Positions 36,801-50,398 of a stretch of 64,000 nt of DNA are shown here, in pieces. The notes beneath the pieces are model-generated. The model did not search any database. It worked only from the letters and a program-made list of their open reading frames with translations, and was not told where the DNA came from. Numbering within the stretch: position 1 is the first letter of the stretch; the number at the start of each line of letters is the position of its first letter. The stretch spans positions 511,343-575,342 of the forward strand of contig VZRN01000229.1 in assembly GCA_013397935.1 (NCBI GenBank), written 5' to 3'. Origin of the DNA: Dasyornis broadbenti. Taxonomy: Eukaryota > Chordata > Aves > Passeriformes > Dasyornithidae. Both the position numbers and the translations under genes were made by a program.

Positions 36801-39800
36801 GAGCGGTGCTGAATCTCAAGTGCGGGAATATATAGAACGACACCACTGCACAAGGAGTTGTGGTTGCCCAGCCTGTGGTTTCATAAGCAGCAGAAAAGCT
36901 GCTTAAAGACCAATGTTCATCCTCCCACATCCCTCCAGGAACTCATTCCCATTTGCACATCACACCCCCTCCGTACTGGCAAAGCTTTCCCCACGCCTGA
37001 GTGATTAACCAGATGGGGAAGGACTGATTTGGCTGGAGGGAAAGAAATCCATTCTTGCAAGGTGGGCTGAGATTCCCATCTGGCTCACCATGCCATCACA
37101 GACACAGCTATGGCAAGGGGAGATGGCACCATCAGCTGGCACCCTTGGCAAAGCCACTGCAGTGGGAATACAGGGCAAAGCTGGATACCACAGCTAAGCT
37201 GAACTAGGAGCCACTGAAAACTGAGCATCAACCAGAGCTTCTGCAGAGAACAGGAATGTCCTCCCTACACATCTGATGCTCAGACACATGAAGCCACAAC
37301 CTTCAACCATGCTCACAAGCCCAGCACATGAACTGCAAACCCTTTGGGTTATTTTACTGTTCATGATAGTGTCATTACTGAAATGGAGGGTTCAGCAGTA
37401 ATGCAGTATCTTACTGGGGTTTAGTGCACTTGCAAAGACATGAGGGCAGGCAAAGCACAGGAGTTTAAAGAAGCCACTTTCAGAGCTCTGTTCCAGCCAA
37501 CAATCTGCGAGCTGAGCCATCCCTGGACAACTCTCTCTTGCTTTCTACAAACATGAAAGATCTCATCTACAGCTTAAAATTAAGGACAGGTCTCCATTCT
37601 GTTTCAAACAACCACTCTTGCCACCCTACTGCTCGTCTCCCTGCCCCAAATATACCCATGCTGGCATAGGCCTGATGGGGTAAGCCACTGCAGGGAGCTC
37701 GGTCTCAGTAAGTTGGTAACTAAAAAATTCCCTTCCCAGGTTACTGTCCTGATGGAGGAGGTGGGACTGCACAGGGAGGGAGCAGCACCGAGACGAGCTC
37801 TGCTTCTGACATGGCCCCAGACCAGCCCCCAGCCCTGTATAGAGAGAGGGATGAGCAGAGGGATGTCTGAGCTGCTGGGGCTGCCCTTACACACCCCGGT
37901 ACAGGGGCTGCCCTGCCAGGAACACAGCAAGGGTGATGTGCACAGAGTGCTCTTTCCAAAAGCCACAACTGAAGGCCTGAGTGCTTACAAAAACTGGTAA
38001 TTCAAGGTTTTAATAATTTCACCTATCTACTTCCATAATATTGGCATGCAAATAATTTCTAGATGTTGGCAAGCAAAGGAATGCCGCTCTGCAGCTGCTT
38101 TGCCGAAGTGCCCTGAAGGCACCCAAGGCTTTTCCAAAAGCCCATGAAGGAGCACATTTTTAACATCGAGCTCTGCACCCCAACGAATCACAAAACAGCC
38201 TAAGTGCTTGTGGTCCTGTTTTTCCAGGTTGCACTCCCATACACACCTGAAAGCTCTATCTCAAGCACTACTGAGTGAGTCCATTCCACCTGCCCTCTAC
38301 CAAACCATCCTGCAGCCACCCCACCTCTGGGCAACAGGAAATCTCTTTGGGTTACACAGCAAAAAACAACTGCCCATTTCCTGTGCTTCAGACCCATCAC
38401 CTTGTGCTACCTGAAGAGTCTTTAACCTGACACCTGCTGTCAGTCTTTACATTTTAACTCTCCTGCCAGGCTGCTTTCTAAGACCTTGCAGCTGCACTCA
38501 CTGATTTCTTGGTTTTTCCCAGGGAATCCAGTATTCAAGGAATGGTCTGACTGGCACAGAGAGCAGCTGACCTGGTCAGGCACAATAGACCACATGCTGA
38601 ATTCCGGCATTGTGCTGTCCAAAATACCTAACACAGAACATAGGACAAGAACATTTTATACCTGGGAGGTTCCATTGGAACACCATTCCTGCCACTCCTC
38701 AGCTGTTGCTCATTCTGTGGGGCTGATGTGCCCAGGTGCCATAAAAGATACTTCACTGCAGTTTTTTGCAGCTTCTTTCTCTCATATTTCTTTAAGCAGT
38801 CTCACTCATTTTGAATTATAATCTGGTCTCCTACCATGCCTCCAGACTGAGTTTAGATATTCTGCACCACATAATGAGAACAGCCCCTACTCTACCACCC
38901 AGGTCATGAGGAGAGAACATGGTAGGATTCAGAACACAATGACCCAGCTTCATCCTCCAGACAGAAAATGAACCAGACCTCCTGTTCCCAAGGGAATCCT
39001 TTTGCTTGGCTTGTTACCCAAATACCCAACCCACCTGACAAGCAGCAGGGATCCTTTACCTCTGCTGAAGGTGGCAGACGAGAGCAGTAAAAGATCTTCA
39101 GGAACCGGGTATCTAACAGACACTATTAATGCAAACCTTCTGAACAGTTCTGTTTCAAAAAGATTAAGGCACACTTCAATAAAACTCAGCTCACATGCTG
39201 GCACTTCATCATGCCCCACTGACAATTCAAAACTGGTTTTCATATAACCAGAAGTATGCATAAAATAAAAAGTTTCATTCTTTCCCTTCACAGTCCCCAA
39301 ATTAATTTGTCTGCCCTGTTCCACAAATAAAGCAACACTCAGCAGCCAAATAGCTGCGAGTCAAGGATGTTTGGTATATGTGATGCTTTTCAAGGAGGAT
39401 TTAAGCAGGTTTTATTTAAGTTGTTTTTATTTAACATCAAGTATACATAACTAAAAACAGAGTCATCCTCTTCTAACATAGCCTTCAACTTTGCATTTCA
39501 TCTGCTCAGCTACCAAATCCTCTCCCCCACCATAAACGCTGTGCAGGTACTACCTCATTAGAAATCCTTACTGTTAGAATTTCACAGGCTGAAATATTAA
39601 TGCAAACTCAAATGTCACACATCGTGGCAAAGCTCGTATTTGTATGTATAGGATGAGTTTGACTGAAGCTGTCTTATGAGACTCAGGTCTTGGTGGTAAA
39701 GGTGGGATGTATTGGCTGTGTCTGTATCACTAAACTCCAGAATGCCTCCAGGTTCTGAGGTGTGAGTAGATACACTGGCCATGTGCAGCTTGGTGTCAAG

Positions 39801-42800
39801 GTAAGACAACTCTGGCTCATTCCAAACTCTTGCTTTTCCTTGAATACAATTTTACAAAACTTTCAAGTGTGATATCTATACAAACTGTGGAAAAAGGAAT
39901 GGGAAATAACTTCACTGAATAAAACAAACTTCTGTAGAAATCAATGACCATGTTTTTGATGGAATTTCCTGCCACTCGAGTATATTCAACTTTGCTACAT
40001 GTTTTGGTTAGGTTTTTTTTCCTCACAAACTGCAGTAACCACGCAGGAAAAAGATGACATTCAGGTTCAGATAAGCCTGTTTCTCACCAGTGCCATTCCA
40101 GTTCCAGGTCTCTTAATCTCCTTTCGCAAGTTTTTCTCTGCTGCTCTTGTGGAGAAGACCCACAGAGAGGCATCTGAAACAGCTCGTTAGACAGCCTAAC
40201 ACAGCCAGTAACAAACAAATGCTTTTCTACTTCTCCACTCATTTAGATGTTGTTACTGAGTTGAGAGATGAAACCTAATCTAGTGTCCCTACAAAAATCC
40301 GTGAAACTCCTAACTCTGTTTTCTCTCCTGTGTGGGTGTTGTCTCCCAGCAGAGCCAGCAGCCACAGGGAGCCCCTCACCTGTCCCCTGTGGCAGCACAG
40401 CCCAGCCCACACACCATCACATGGGAGTGGGCACAGGGCACATCACCAGATTAAGATGCCTCACTCTCCCCCAAGCAGTCTGTGCTATCTCCTAGCAGCT
40501 TCCAAATTGTCACCATGCTGAGGATTTGAGCGACTCATTTGCACTCAAAATCAGGAACGTGCTCTGTCACAACAGGTTTTCACTCCTCCACTCAGGTCTA
40601 GCTGTCACTGAGGGGATGAAGGCACACTCTGCAGTTTCACTGTGCTGGTCCTGGGACCTCAGAGATTTCACAATGGCAAATACAATGTTTTCCTGAGAGA
40701 TGCTGGTGCCAACAGCAGCTTCTTGCCTCCAATTATGTAAGAGTTCAGCTCTGATAATTTCTTTTTTGATAGAATTATTTTACCTCAAAGTAGCTAGAAA
40801 GGAGGTGCATGGAAGACAAATCACAGCCAGCACAAGCAATTAGTGACTTATTTATGTCACACTAAGACTGCGGTTCATGGATGACACCCTGAAAGAATAC
40901 AGGAATCACACTCAAGCTTATACTCACGTAACTGTTGAGACGGATAGTCTGGTATGTCCCAACAAACTTCCAATTTATTTCTGCAATTTTCAGTTACCAA
41001 AACTAATGCATGATTCCAACTCCATGAGGAAAACCAACAGGGTATCAAGAGCACTTCAGAAGACACATATGCTTTTTCTAAAAGAGAGAATCTCTTCTAT
41101 AACTAAGATTAATTTTTATATTCTAGCAAAGCTTTGTATTTGGCAAGAATAGAAAATGTATCATGAACAGCAAGCTATTACTGTTACTAGTAATAACCAT
41201 TCACTCTGCCTTCACATGGATGTTTGTGCATTTTATGATGAAGAGCTGCACCAACCTGATGAAAGATAACTTTCCAAATCAGAACAAGGAGATTTGTAAC
41301 TGTTATATTTAGCTGTTCTGTGGGTCAGGACTGCGAGGATCTGGCCATGCACAAGGACACCATATCTGCATCTTAAGCAAACAGAAATATCTCTCGTGAG
41401 TTTACCCCCACAGTGATGGCAACTACAGCATCCCAAACCCAGCTCCTGCTCAGCCACATTTCTCACACTGAAGCTGTGGGCTCAAACTGTAGGTTCACAC
41501 TCTGAAATGCAACAAGGGGACTCAGCCTGGAGACAGGATGTTAGAGCCCAAGCATCTGCTGGACCACTTGAATTCAACTACCATGACCCCTTCCAACCTC
41601 AGGGTCTCTTTCCACTCTTGAGGCAGAAAACTCTGTGAAGCTTCCCTAAAATTATTGAGAAAGAATTGGAGAACAGCCTTCTGGCACTCTCTGAACCACA
41701 GAACACATTTCAGACCCTAGGGACACAGTTAGTGCAGATATAATAACTAGGCTGTGGCTTCAGAGCATGGCTCTTCAAACCCCAAACTATGCCAGCACAG
41801 GTTCCAATTACCAACCTTAAGTTAACAATGAATGCAAGGAGGGGCAACCTTTTAACAAGTTGATTTTTGCCACAACTATATGTTAAGTAAGAAAAAGGTT
41901 GTTATAAATTAGTCCACTTTATCAGCTGGCAGAAGAATTTGCCAGGGCTGCAAAACTGATTCTTGCTTAGTTTGCAAAAACTCACTGATGGCTGGCAATA
42001 AAAGGAGAAGAAAACCTGGGAATTTTTGTTCTGATCTTCCTCAGCACTCAACCTGCAATAAAAAGTGCTGTTTATGCTAAAGAGTCAGAAATAACCAGAA
42101 TCTGACCCCACTCAAACTGCATTTTCATTCCTAAATTGGTATTTTGTTATGCAATACCCTTCAGTGCTTTTAGCTCACCACATCTTTGAAATCTATACCT
42201 TCATTAGCAATTTAAAACAGTCAGAAGTATACAAACACTGGAGCTGTTGGAGCCTACACATGTGTCTTGAAAAAAAAGAGATCCCCCCATAAGTAGGGAG
42301 TTGATGAAAATTTACTTAAACATGGAGCAAATGGACAGCCTTGTAGTAACAGCGACTAAATACCATATTCTTTCTCAGCAGCATGCTCAACATAGCAGCA
42401 ACTACGGAGTATGTAACAAAAACTTTTATGTTTTAAGAACAGAAAAAGTTTTCCATAGTTTTTTCCTTTTGCAAAACCTACTAGAAGCACCCACTGAAGC
42501 AAAGGAGAACATGAGTGTGAAGACTTTTCAAAGTAAAATGTTTCCTAAGTTTCCTACAAAAACTCCATCAGAAGTCCTTTTTCAGTTCTCCACTTTGATT
42601 CAGGAACACTCTGACAGTCTTAGCTAAAAATTACAAAGCAGTTATTTTTTAAAGAAAAAAGTAACAAACTCCACAGGTGATGAGGCTGAGAGTTTCACTT
42701 TATGCTCAGAGCAACCTTCAGCAACATCTCTCAGCTATAAACAATGAGTTACTCTCACAGGAAGAATTGCACCATCACCACACGCCCTCAGACAACTCTC

Positions 42801-43255
42801 AACTCGCAGCTCCACCAACACACACTATGAGTTTGGAAGGGGGAAGGAGGGAATTCACAAAAACAAACCCCAGAAGAAAGAGTGAACATGAATGGGATGC
42901 ACAAGCATGGTTTGGAGGAGTTAAACATCTTTCAGTGACTGCATTAAGGTAGGATGCTCTGGCACCCCATCTCCTCAAGGCTGCAGCCACTAGGAACACA
43001 GGGGCACTGACTGTTGAGAACTTTGCAGCTTCTCCAGAAAAGCAAAGCAAGAAATAATAAAAACACAGTGGTGTGACGAATTTTTGGATGCTTCCCAGAG
43101 TTCCTGCACAGCCATAACTACCTTCTGTCAAGTACAAACTTGCTAAGAGTACACTGCAGTGCATGAGAGTCAGAGCTAACTATGACCTGCCTGAACAGGA
43201 ATCCTTTGGAGTCACTGCCTTCACATATAGATGACCAATTAAAGCAACTTCTGCT

Positions 43256-43272
43256 AAAAAAAAAAAAAAAAA
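43256..43272. repeat. Run of 17 A preceded by ATTAAA
   Basis: A pure A tract of 17 bases follows AATTAAAGCAACTTCTGCT. The ATTAAA hexamer at about 43239-43244 lies 12 bases before the tract, as at a polyadenylated transcript end. Upstream sequence matches no gene I recognise. Chance is the simplest explanation. Confidence 0.9.
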
Positions 43273-44670
43273 GAATGTCACTGTCCCACCCACATTCCAT
43301 AAAAGCAACAGGAAGGAAGTACCAGGTCTGAGAAAAAGGAGTCACTGCTTGGATGGTCTTGCTGGAAAAAAGGGGTTTTAATGTAGTAACACAGCCATTT
43401 ACTAAGTGAAAACCAACTTACATCTGATTAAAGACACATTTTTCTCTCTCCACCCCTTCTTTTCACCCTCAGGAACAGGAAATATGACAAACCTACAGAA
43501 CAAAAACCAGATGAGCTAAAAAAAATCTAGTTCCATTGGCTTTGCACCAATGCTTTGCCTCTGGTTCTGCTGAACACTGCATCTTTCACCGACAGCCACT
43601 GACTTTTCCGCAGGCCCACAATAATATTCTGTTAATCAAATACTCATATTCAAATTGTCTTAACCAATTCTGTAAACTAAGTAAATGAACTAAGAACACC
43701 TGACACTAAAGTACTGATGCATAAAGACCAGAAATTAACTTTTTTCCCTTGAGGTTATAAGCTTTGAACCCTGTAGAACTAATCTGCATTATTCTGTTTT
43801 GCTACAAATAAACCCTCTAGCTTTTTTACTTTTTGTGCTACTCTTATTGGATTTTATGTATTTTTTTTTTCTCCCTAACCCCCAGCTAGAAGAGAGGGCA
43901 AAAACTCCCAAAACACTCTCACCATCATACTGCACTCTTCTCCATACCCATACAAAGCAGGAGGGCTGTGATTGAGGACTCCACCAGTAACAGAAGTGTC
44001 ATGGAGTAACAAACACAGGCTATGCCCACTATCCAAAAAGCCCTCCCCACATCTCCACTTTCAGGATGCACTGTTTAATGTTACTTAGGAAATGTGTTTC
44101 CAGCTGCAATGGCAGTCATTTCTAATTAAACACATCTTCCAAAGAGTGGAAGTGGCAGGAACTACAAAGCCATACTTTGTACCAAAATTTAAACCACTCC
44201 AGAGCTTCTTGTAGAGCCAAACCAGATACCTGCTTTTCACTCAGAAAATACCCCATCTCTTTCATTTTACTTGTAGCTTATATGAAGTCATTTGACTCAC
44301 ATGGTTTCTAATTTAAAAGACATGAAGTCATCAGCTGAATGTGATGACGAGAGCACTGCTCTACACCTGCAGCCAGGATCGTCAGAGCCAGCAGCCACAT
44401 GGGCTCCTGTCAGCACTGGGCACTGGCCACCATTGCCACTGGGCACATCTGCAGAACTGAGTAAACCAAGGCTCCAACTCCTACCTCAGAAAGCTCCTAC
44501 ACTGCTGGACCTTGGCAGAGAACCCCAGGGAGCAATACTACTTGTTTGCCCTTCTCTCACGGTTTTATTGCTTGTTATACTGCCTGCCTGTTGCTTTCTC
44601 TTTCAGGGATGGCTTTACACACTGCCACCACCCAGGAAAAAGGTGGGGGAGAATATAAGGAAAGGCAGAT

Positions 44671-44711
44671 AAATGATGACAAATGATTGTAGGGATCATT
44701 TGTCATCATTT
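44671..44711. repeat. Perfect 17-base-pair hairpin with 7-base loop
   Basis: The arm AAATGATGACAAATGAT (44671-44687) is the exact reverse complement of ATCATTTGTCATCATTT (44695-44711), with TGTAGGG as loop. Within each arm, near-repeats of AAATGAT occur. It lies deep in intron 1, away from any recognised repeat. The stem is too short for a standard microRNA precursor. It could be the inverted ends of a very short deleted element or a chance or templated palindrome. Confidence 0.95.
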
Positions 44712-46587
44712 GGGCTTATAAAAAGAAATGTGGCAGGGCTTGATAATTACGACTAGAGAAACCAGAAGGGGACACCAAACACCATCCTAGAGTATCCATC
44801 ACTCCACAAAGGCATCAAAGGAGACAGAGGATACTGCTCAACAGTGCAACAAGCAGAGCTCCTGCTTTATTCCCTCCTTCAGTTGTTGGTTACAGTCAGC
44901 TCAGCAAAGAGCAAGTGAAGGGCTTGTAATTTAGGGCCTCAGACAAGGGCTGGACTTATAAAAAGTTGATGGGACCAGTATAACCAAAACCTCATGATGA
45001 GGGTCAGGACAGGACAGACCTCTCAGTTATAGCAATCAGAACACATCAAGCCCTCTGTCCACCACTTACAGTTGATTGTTCAACCTCTCACCTTTTAAAT
45101 GAATAAATAATTTAAGTTTCAGGATGTTTAACCTCCAAAATACCTGGACATCACGTACTGGTTGGAAGGAACTGTATGGTTTGTAAGTGAAGTTATTACG
45201 AGATCTGTCACTTGCACACATGTCCAGAGCCCATCACAAATTATCCAAGACCAGGAACAACCCTTCAACATCAAACAGTAAGACTCTCTAGGTCTTTAAG
45301 TCATGCTAAAAGAGATTAGTTTTACAAGTATACATTACAAGGACGTACTTGCAAGAAAGAGGGCAAAAACTGGCAGCTTGTACATCTTGATTAGTTGCGC
45401 TCACACCCACTTTCACCTTCTTGCTTCTGAGCATACCACAGCTCTGTCCTCTGCTGTCCAACAACACTGCCTCTGAATTCAATATTCCAGTCAATTAGAA
45501 AAATACATTTACCCACCTACAGCTTCAGCTGGAGATCTCAAGAGCACTTTGCTAAGATGAATACTGACCTGCTCAGTGTTATGCAGGTTAAACACCGCTT
45601 TATAGGCACACAGCTCAGCCCTGTTTACATGAAAAATTCAACTGACCTTTGTGGCTCTGTAAAGCTACATTCCTAGTGCAGCCCTCGTGCAGACCATTTA
45701 TTTAAGTGGGTCTTCTGTGCTCAGGTTATATCAACCAGAGAAAGATATAGAAAGGAGAATCTACCCCTTAGAGCCTTAGATCTGCATAGATATCACCTCC
45801 ACAAGTGCCAAGAATAAAGTGAATGAAAACTGAGCCCTTGTGGAGTGGGAACAACAGTGAAAGGGAGAGCATAGAAAACCATACATGCTATCAAGGCCAC
45901 ATGTTCCTGATAGCACTGACTTACTGACTTAAATGAAAAGCCACAGATTTAGTATTTGCTTAAAAGTCCTCCTGACCTGCTGAACAACAGCAATGACAAA
46001 ACTGTGTGGCCTACATTTTCCCCTTAATTCCTTCAGTTAGCCTCCAGGTAAAAAAAAAAGGTAATTTTTTCTTCTCCTACTCCTTCAGCACCTACTCACT
46101 AGCTCATTAGTTTCAGCCTCTTTCTTAAAGTAGCTGTTGAAGGCTACACCAGAACAGGGTACACCAGTGGGTTTACAGTCTCTTCTACCCTAACTTGCAC
46201 CAACATCTGATTTGCTCCCTAACATCAGCTCCAAACAGAAATTCTTCTTGAACATATTGAGTCATGAAGATCTATTCCATAACAGGGCACTGATTGCTTA
46301 GAAACTGGTGTTCTTTGGGAAAAACAGCACATCACAAGCTTAGGATCTCATATTATGCCCAGTGCAATTCTACCTGCCACGCTGGTGCCAGCTCCCTGCC
46401 TGCTTTGCTCTCACTGCCAGAAGTTTCACTCACTCTTGGGCTGTAACAAGCTATAAAACACAGCTGCCAGAGGACCAACTGGCATCCAGCTTGGTTTCAT
46501 GGGCACTGTTCCACTCTCTGCCTTGGTAATGGTTATTCCTTTAGCAACAGCTGGTCTCCTCTTTGCTTTTTCCATCCCTGAGTTTAT

Positions 46588-47100
46588 CAGAGACTGGTTT
46601 AGGTTGGGAGGGACCTTAAAGCTCATCTCATTCCACCACCTGCCATGGGCCGGGACACCTTCCACTAGCCCAGGTTACTCCAACCTAGCCTTGGACACTT
46701 CAGGGACCCAGGGCCTGCCCACCCTCACAGTGAAAAAATTTTCCCAATATCCCACCTAACCCTGCTCTCTGGTCAAGGGAAGCCCTTCCTCCTTGACCTG
46801 TTTCTACAGGCCCTTGTCCCATGGCCCTCTCCAGCTCTCTTGGAGTCCCTTCCAGCACTGGAAGGGGCTCTAAGGTCTCCACAGAACCTTTTCTTCTCCA
46901 GGTTGAACAATTCCAACTCTCCCAGCCTTTCCTCCCAGCAGAGCTGCTCCATCCCTCTGCTCATCCTGGTGCCTCCTCTGGACTCTCAACAGCAACTCCT
47001 GCTCCTTCCTGTGCCGGGCCCCAGGGCTGGGGCAGCTCTGCAGGTGGGGTCTCACCTGAGTGGAGGGGGAGAATCCCTGCCTTCAACCTGCTGCCCACAC
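46588..47100 (-). mobile_element. CR1 LINE 3' fragment, minus strand, about 0.5 kb
   Basis: The plus strand reads AGAGACTGGTTTAGGTTGGG, AGGGACCTTAAAGCTCATC and CCTGCCATGGGCCGGGACACC, then TCCCAGCCTTTCCTCCCAGC, CAGAGCTGCTCCATCCCTC and GTGCCTCCTCTGGACTC. It ends with GGTGGGGTCTCACCTGAGTGG and AACCTGCTGCCCACAC. It is the reverse complement of the CR1 3' half and is 5'-truncated. It has the same layout as 6104-6616 but differs from it by many substitutions and small gaps, so the two are independent, fairly old insertions. Confidence 0.92.
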
Positions 47101-48046
47101 TGTACGAGTCCAGGATACAGGCATAGGTCCCTGAATTTAAAGCCTTTCAGAAGAGGCTCTTGGGAGTCTAACTGATTAATAAGTAGCTGTCTTGTAAATT
47201 AGAGAAGTTATAACAGAAGGGAACGTCAATAGAGTGGGGGAGAATTTCCCTTTGCAAACTGCGTTAGTTTAGACCTGTGTACTTAATAATTTCTATCACT
47301 TCACAAAGCATGGGGGAAAAAAGTTACTCCTCTGATTTCACCAGAGATATTTATAAACACATATCAAAGGACTAACAGATGTTTTCTGTAGTATATCTGG
47401 GATTAACAAGCAAAAATATGTAATCATATCAAGAGAAAAGGTAGCTGGCTCTTTAAATCCATCAGTCACAAGGAATTATGAATCATGTTTAAGTATCAGA
47501 TTTGCCAATAGAAGAGTCTGGACTAACCTTCTGCACACTAGAAATCACAGTTACACCCATTCTCACCCCGACTAGCAGATAAAGAGTCTCAGTCATTCAA
47601 TGAGAACCATCCCACTTCCAGTTGGAGTGACTGCATTCATCCTGCAACTCCTTCATCTCAATAAATCCATTTGCACCCAGTTCTGCTTTGTGACACAGCA
47701 GGCCACTCTCAGTGCGTGTCTTTCCAGAGGAACTCATCCAGTGAGGGTGCTGGCATACAATTTTGTGGTAGCTCTATTTTAAATCTCATTTGCAGGATTA
47801 AAATAGTAAGGAGTTAAAAGTAGTAATTATCAAACATCTGCACTTTCTCTAAAGCTGCAACACTGTTTAACCAACGCACGAGCTATAAACTCACTGAATG
47901 GAGCTATTCCGGATTAGCTGTAAAACAGTTCGGGTGAATTCGCAGAGCAATAACGGATCCCATTCCTCAAGGTCATATACACTGAAGTTCTGCAGCACAA
48001 GATTTTGAGTGATGGCCAGTTAAGGCACAATAGCAGGAAGCCGCAT

Positions 48047-48186
48047 CACTGGAAGTGTTCAAGGCCAAGCTGGACAGGGCTTAGAGCAGGTGTAGGGTTT
48101 GGGCAGGAAGGTGTCCCTGCCTGTGGCAGGGGAGTGGAACCAGATGAGCTTTAAGGTCCCTTTCAACCCAAATCTGTTCTGTGATT
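48047..48186 (+). mobile_element. CR1 LINE 3'-end fragment
   Basis: The plus strand reads ACTGGAAGTGTTCAAGGCC and AAGCTGGACAGGGCTTAGAGC, then AAGGTGTCCCTGCCTGTGGC, AGATGAGCTTTAAGGTCCC and TTTCAACCCAAATCTGTTC. This is the terminal part of CR1, ending at the CR1 3' repeat (TCTGTGATT). It is a short, 5'-truncated copy in intron 1. Confidence 0.92.
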
Positions 48187-50037
48187 TGTCATTATGTTGA
48201 GTGACAGTTTCATATGGCACTGTCCTAACGAAATAATACTCAGACCTCTTTTATTCATCATGTTTCCTTTAGTGTCCAGCAAAGCTGAGAGATGCCAGCT
48301 AAACAGAACCCAGCAAGTCCTTAAACAGAAACACCACGGCCACATGGGCCCTCGCTCCAGACCAGCCCCACTATCCATCTATGATGAGCAAGCTGGTTTG
48401 GCTGCTAAATATTTTTGTGATCTTAACTAATTTTCACAGAATAAGAATAAACATAAGAATGGTCATTTAGAAATCAAGTAGTAACAGCAGATGTAAATTC
48501 AAGGTAGGGCTGAAGTGCCACTAGAGTGTATTTCCAGATCATAAACATTTCTACTAATGTGGATTCCTTTGCAAGATAAGTTTCTCGATCTTACAGCTGC
48601 AGAAGATATTCATGCTACTGAAAAAACACAAGTTACTTTTCTATTACATCTCCCAGTTAACTTTATCAGACCAAGAGAAGCCCTATGAAGAAGCTGCACA
48701 TTAATGTCTGCCCTTACACATGTCAGCACAGAAATGCTGATGTTTCAAAGCTTAAAAATTCATTGTGAGGGAAGTATTTACATTTGTATTTTAAAGCATC
48801 GATTTGAGCACGGGATTTCTAATCTCTGCCCACTGCACTCCCCCCGGCCACCTTGTGTAAACTTTTAATCTCTGATGCAGAGACCTATTATTAGAGCTGG
48901 CTGAAAAAATCCTAAAGACTGAAGGCACATTGTTTGTTATGGAAAAGGTTAGTGTAAAGCCTTTCTAAAAACAAAGCTTAATAAACCCTTGTCTATTTCT
49001 GCTGAGAAAAGGAAAAAAAAAATTTCTGTGATGTTTTAGAAACTGTTTCTCTGTAAATGAAAACCAGTGACTCAACATCAAAGTATGCCCTTTTAAACAA
49101 AATGTTTCGATTCAGAAGGGTGAAATAAGTACAACAAAATACTTAATGTGGCCTTGGTGCCCCGAGACAGAGCAAAGACTGCACCTAGCGTAAAATGAGC
49201 TGGGCTTTCACCTTCATCAACACAATCCTGCCTACAAACCAACCTCGGAACTGAAATAAACAAACCCAGAGCCTTTAGCTGGTTTGAAAGCACTGAGGGC
49301 CTGGTGCAGCCAGCAGGACTGAGGAGTGCAGCCTCTCCCCTCACCTCTCCTATCCCAGTGCAGGAAAAACACAGGAAATCAGTAACTCAAGTACAAGTAA
49401 CTGAGGCACCCCAGAAACACCTTCTGCATAACTCCCATCCCAAAAAAGCAATAGACAAAGACAAACAAAGGGGGAAGGGCAGCAAAGAGCTCCCAGAATA
49501 GCTCAATACAGATAACCCAGACACGCCTGGAGTCATAATTCCGAAAGCTGGGATGAAGACACGGTCATGAGGCTCACAGCCCAGCTGGGTGAGGGAGCGA
49601 TCGATGACCCTCGCCAGAAAACACCTCCTGGGCAGGGCTGGCGGGCCAAGGGCAGGCGGGCAGGGAAGTGTGCTTTGATCACATCCAATTCTTCACTAAA
49701 CATAACTGGAACACACACTTCCCTGCAAACTTTCGGCCTGAAAGATTTCACGTGTTTTGAACTAGCAAGAACAATGAATAAAAGCCGGGTGACCCTCGCT
49801 GCCCAGGGACCCCACGGCCACAGGCAGCAAACACTGGGGTCGTACATAACTCAGAAGCTAATACGCTCTCCCTACTTTCTGTCTGTGAAAAGTAGCACGA
49901 AACTTTCTGTCAGCGAAGGAGAGGCTCTTGCCTTCTGGCACAGGAGTGGATTAGAGGTGGGTGTCAGAAAACGTGGCGGAGCCAGGCGGAGGCGCGGGGT
50001 GTTCCCGGCTGTTCGCGTATGCGATCAGCACCACAAC

Positions 50038-50054
50038 NNNNNNNNNNNNNNNNN
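50038..50054. other. Sequence gap, 17 N
   Basis: There are seventeen undetermined bases at the left edge of the CpG-dense core. GC-rich promoter DNA is a common place for assembly gaps. The true length missing may differ from 17. Confidence 1.
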
Positions 50055-50064
50055 GGGACTTTCC
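50055..50064. promoter_or_regulatory. NF-kappaB-type site GGGACTTTCC
   Basis: The ten bases match the classic kappaB consensus exactly and begin at the first base after the N gap. On the inferred gene model the site is about 340 bases downstream of the exon 1 donor, in the first intron. There is no evidence of occupancy. Confidence 0.4.
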
Positions 50065-50398
50065 CGGGGGTCTCCCGGCAGTAATCGGCCCTGCCCGCAG
50101 CCGGGGAGCGGCGCCGGGGCGGCCCCGGCGGCGCGGGGAGGGGCCTCGACAACGCCCCGCCGCACCGAAACTTCGCCGGGAGCCGGCCCGGCCGCGCTTC
50201 TCCCCCTGCAAAACGCGCTCGGCGGCCCCGAACACCGCGGGTCCCGCCCCACTCGCAAACAAGTCCCTCCGCCCCGGCCCAGCGCGGCCTCCCGAGGCCG
50301 GGCCCGGCTCCCGCCCCACGCGCGGCCCGCTCTGCTCCCGTCCTCCGCTCCCTGCCCCACGTCCCTCCCGGGCGCCGCGGCCGCAGGGCCCTGCTCAC

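Larger units (their letters stand above)
33816..50398 (-). other. CTNNA1: CTNNA1 intron 1 (if exon 1 ends at 50399)
   Basis: About 16.6 kb separates the likely first exon from exon 2. The acceptor is a good pyrimidine tract ending TTCTTGCAG; the 5' limit depends on the unproven exon 1. Contents: a run of 17 A at 43256-43272, a perfect hairpin at 44671-44711, a minus-strand CR1 piece at 46588-47100, a plus-strand CR1 tail at 48047-48186, and the CpG-rich shoulder from about 49960 with the N gap. I see nothing I can name in 33816-43255, 43273-44670, 44712-46587, 47101-48046 or 48187-49959. Confidence 0.6.

Noticed and set aside
41505..41640. Possible CR1 tail (CCCCTTCCAACCTCAGGGTC)
   Set aside because: Only one short block resembles CR1, and the flanking landmarks are missing.
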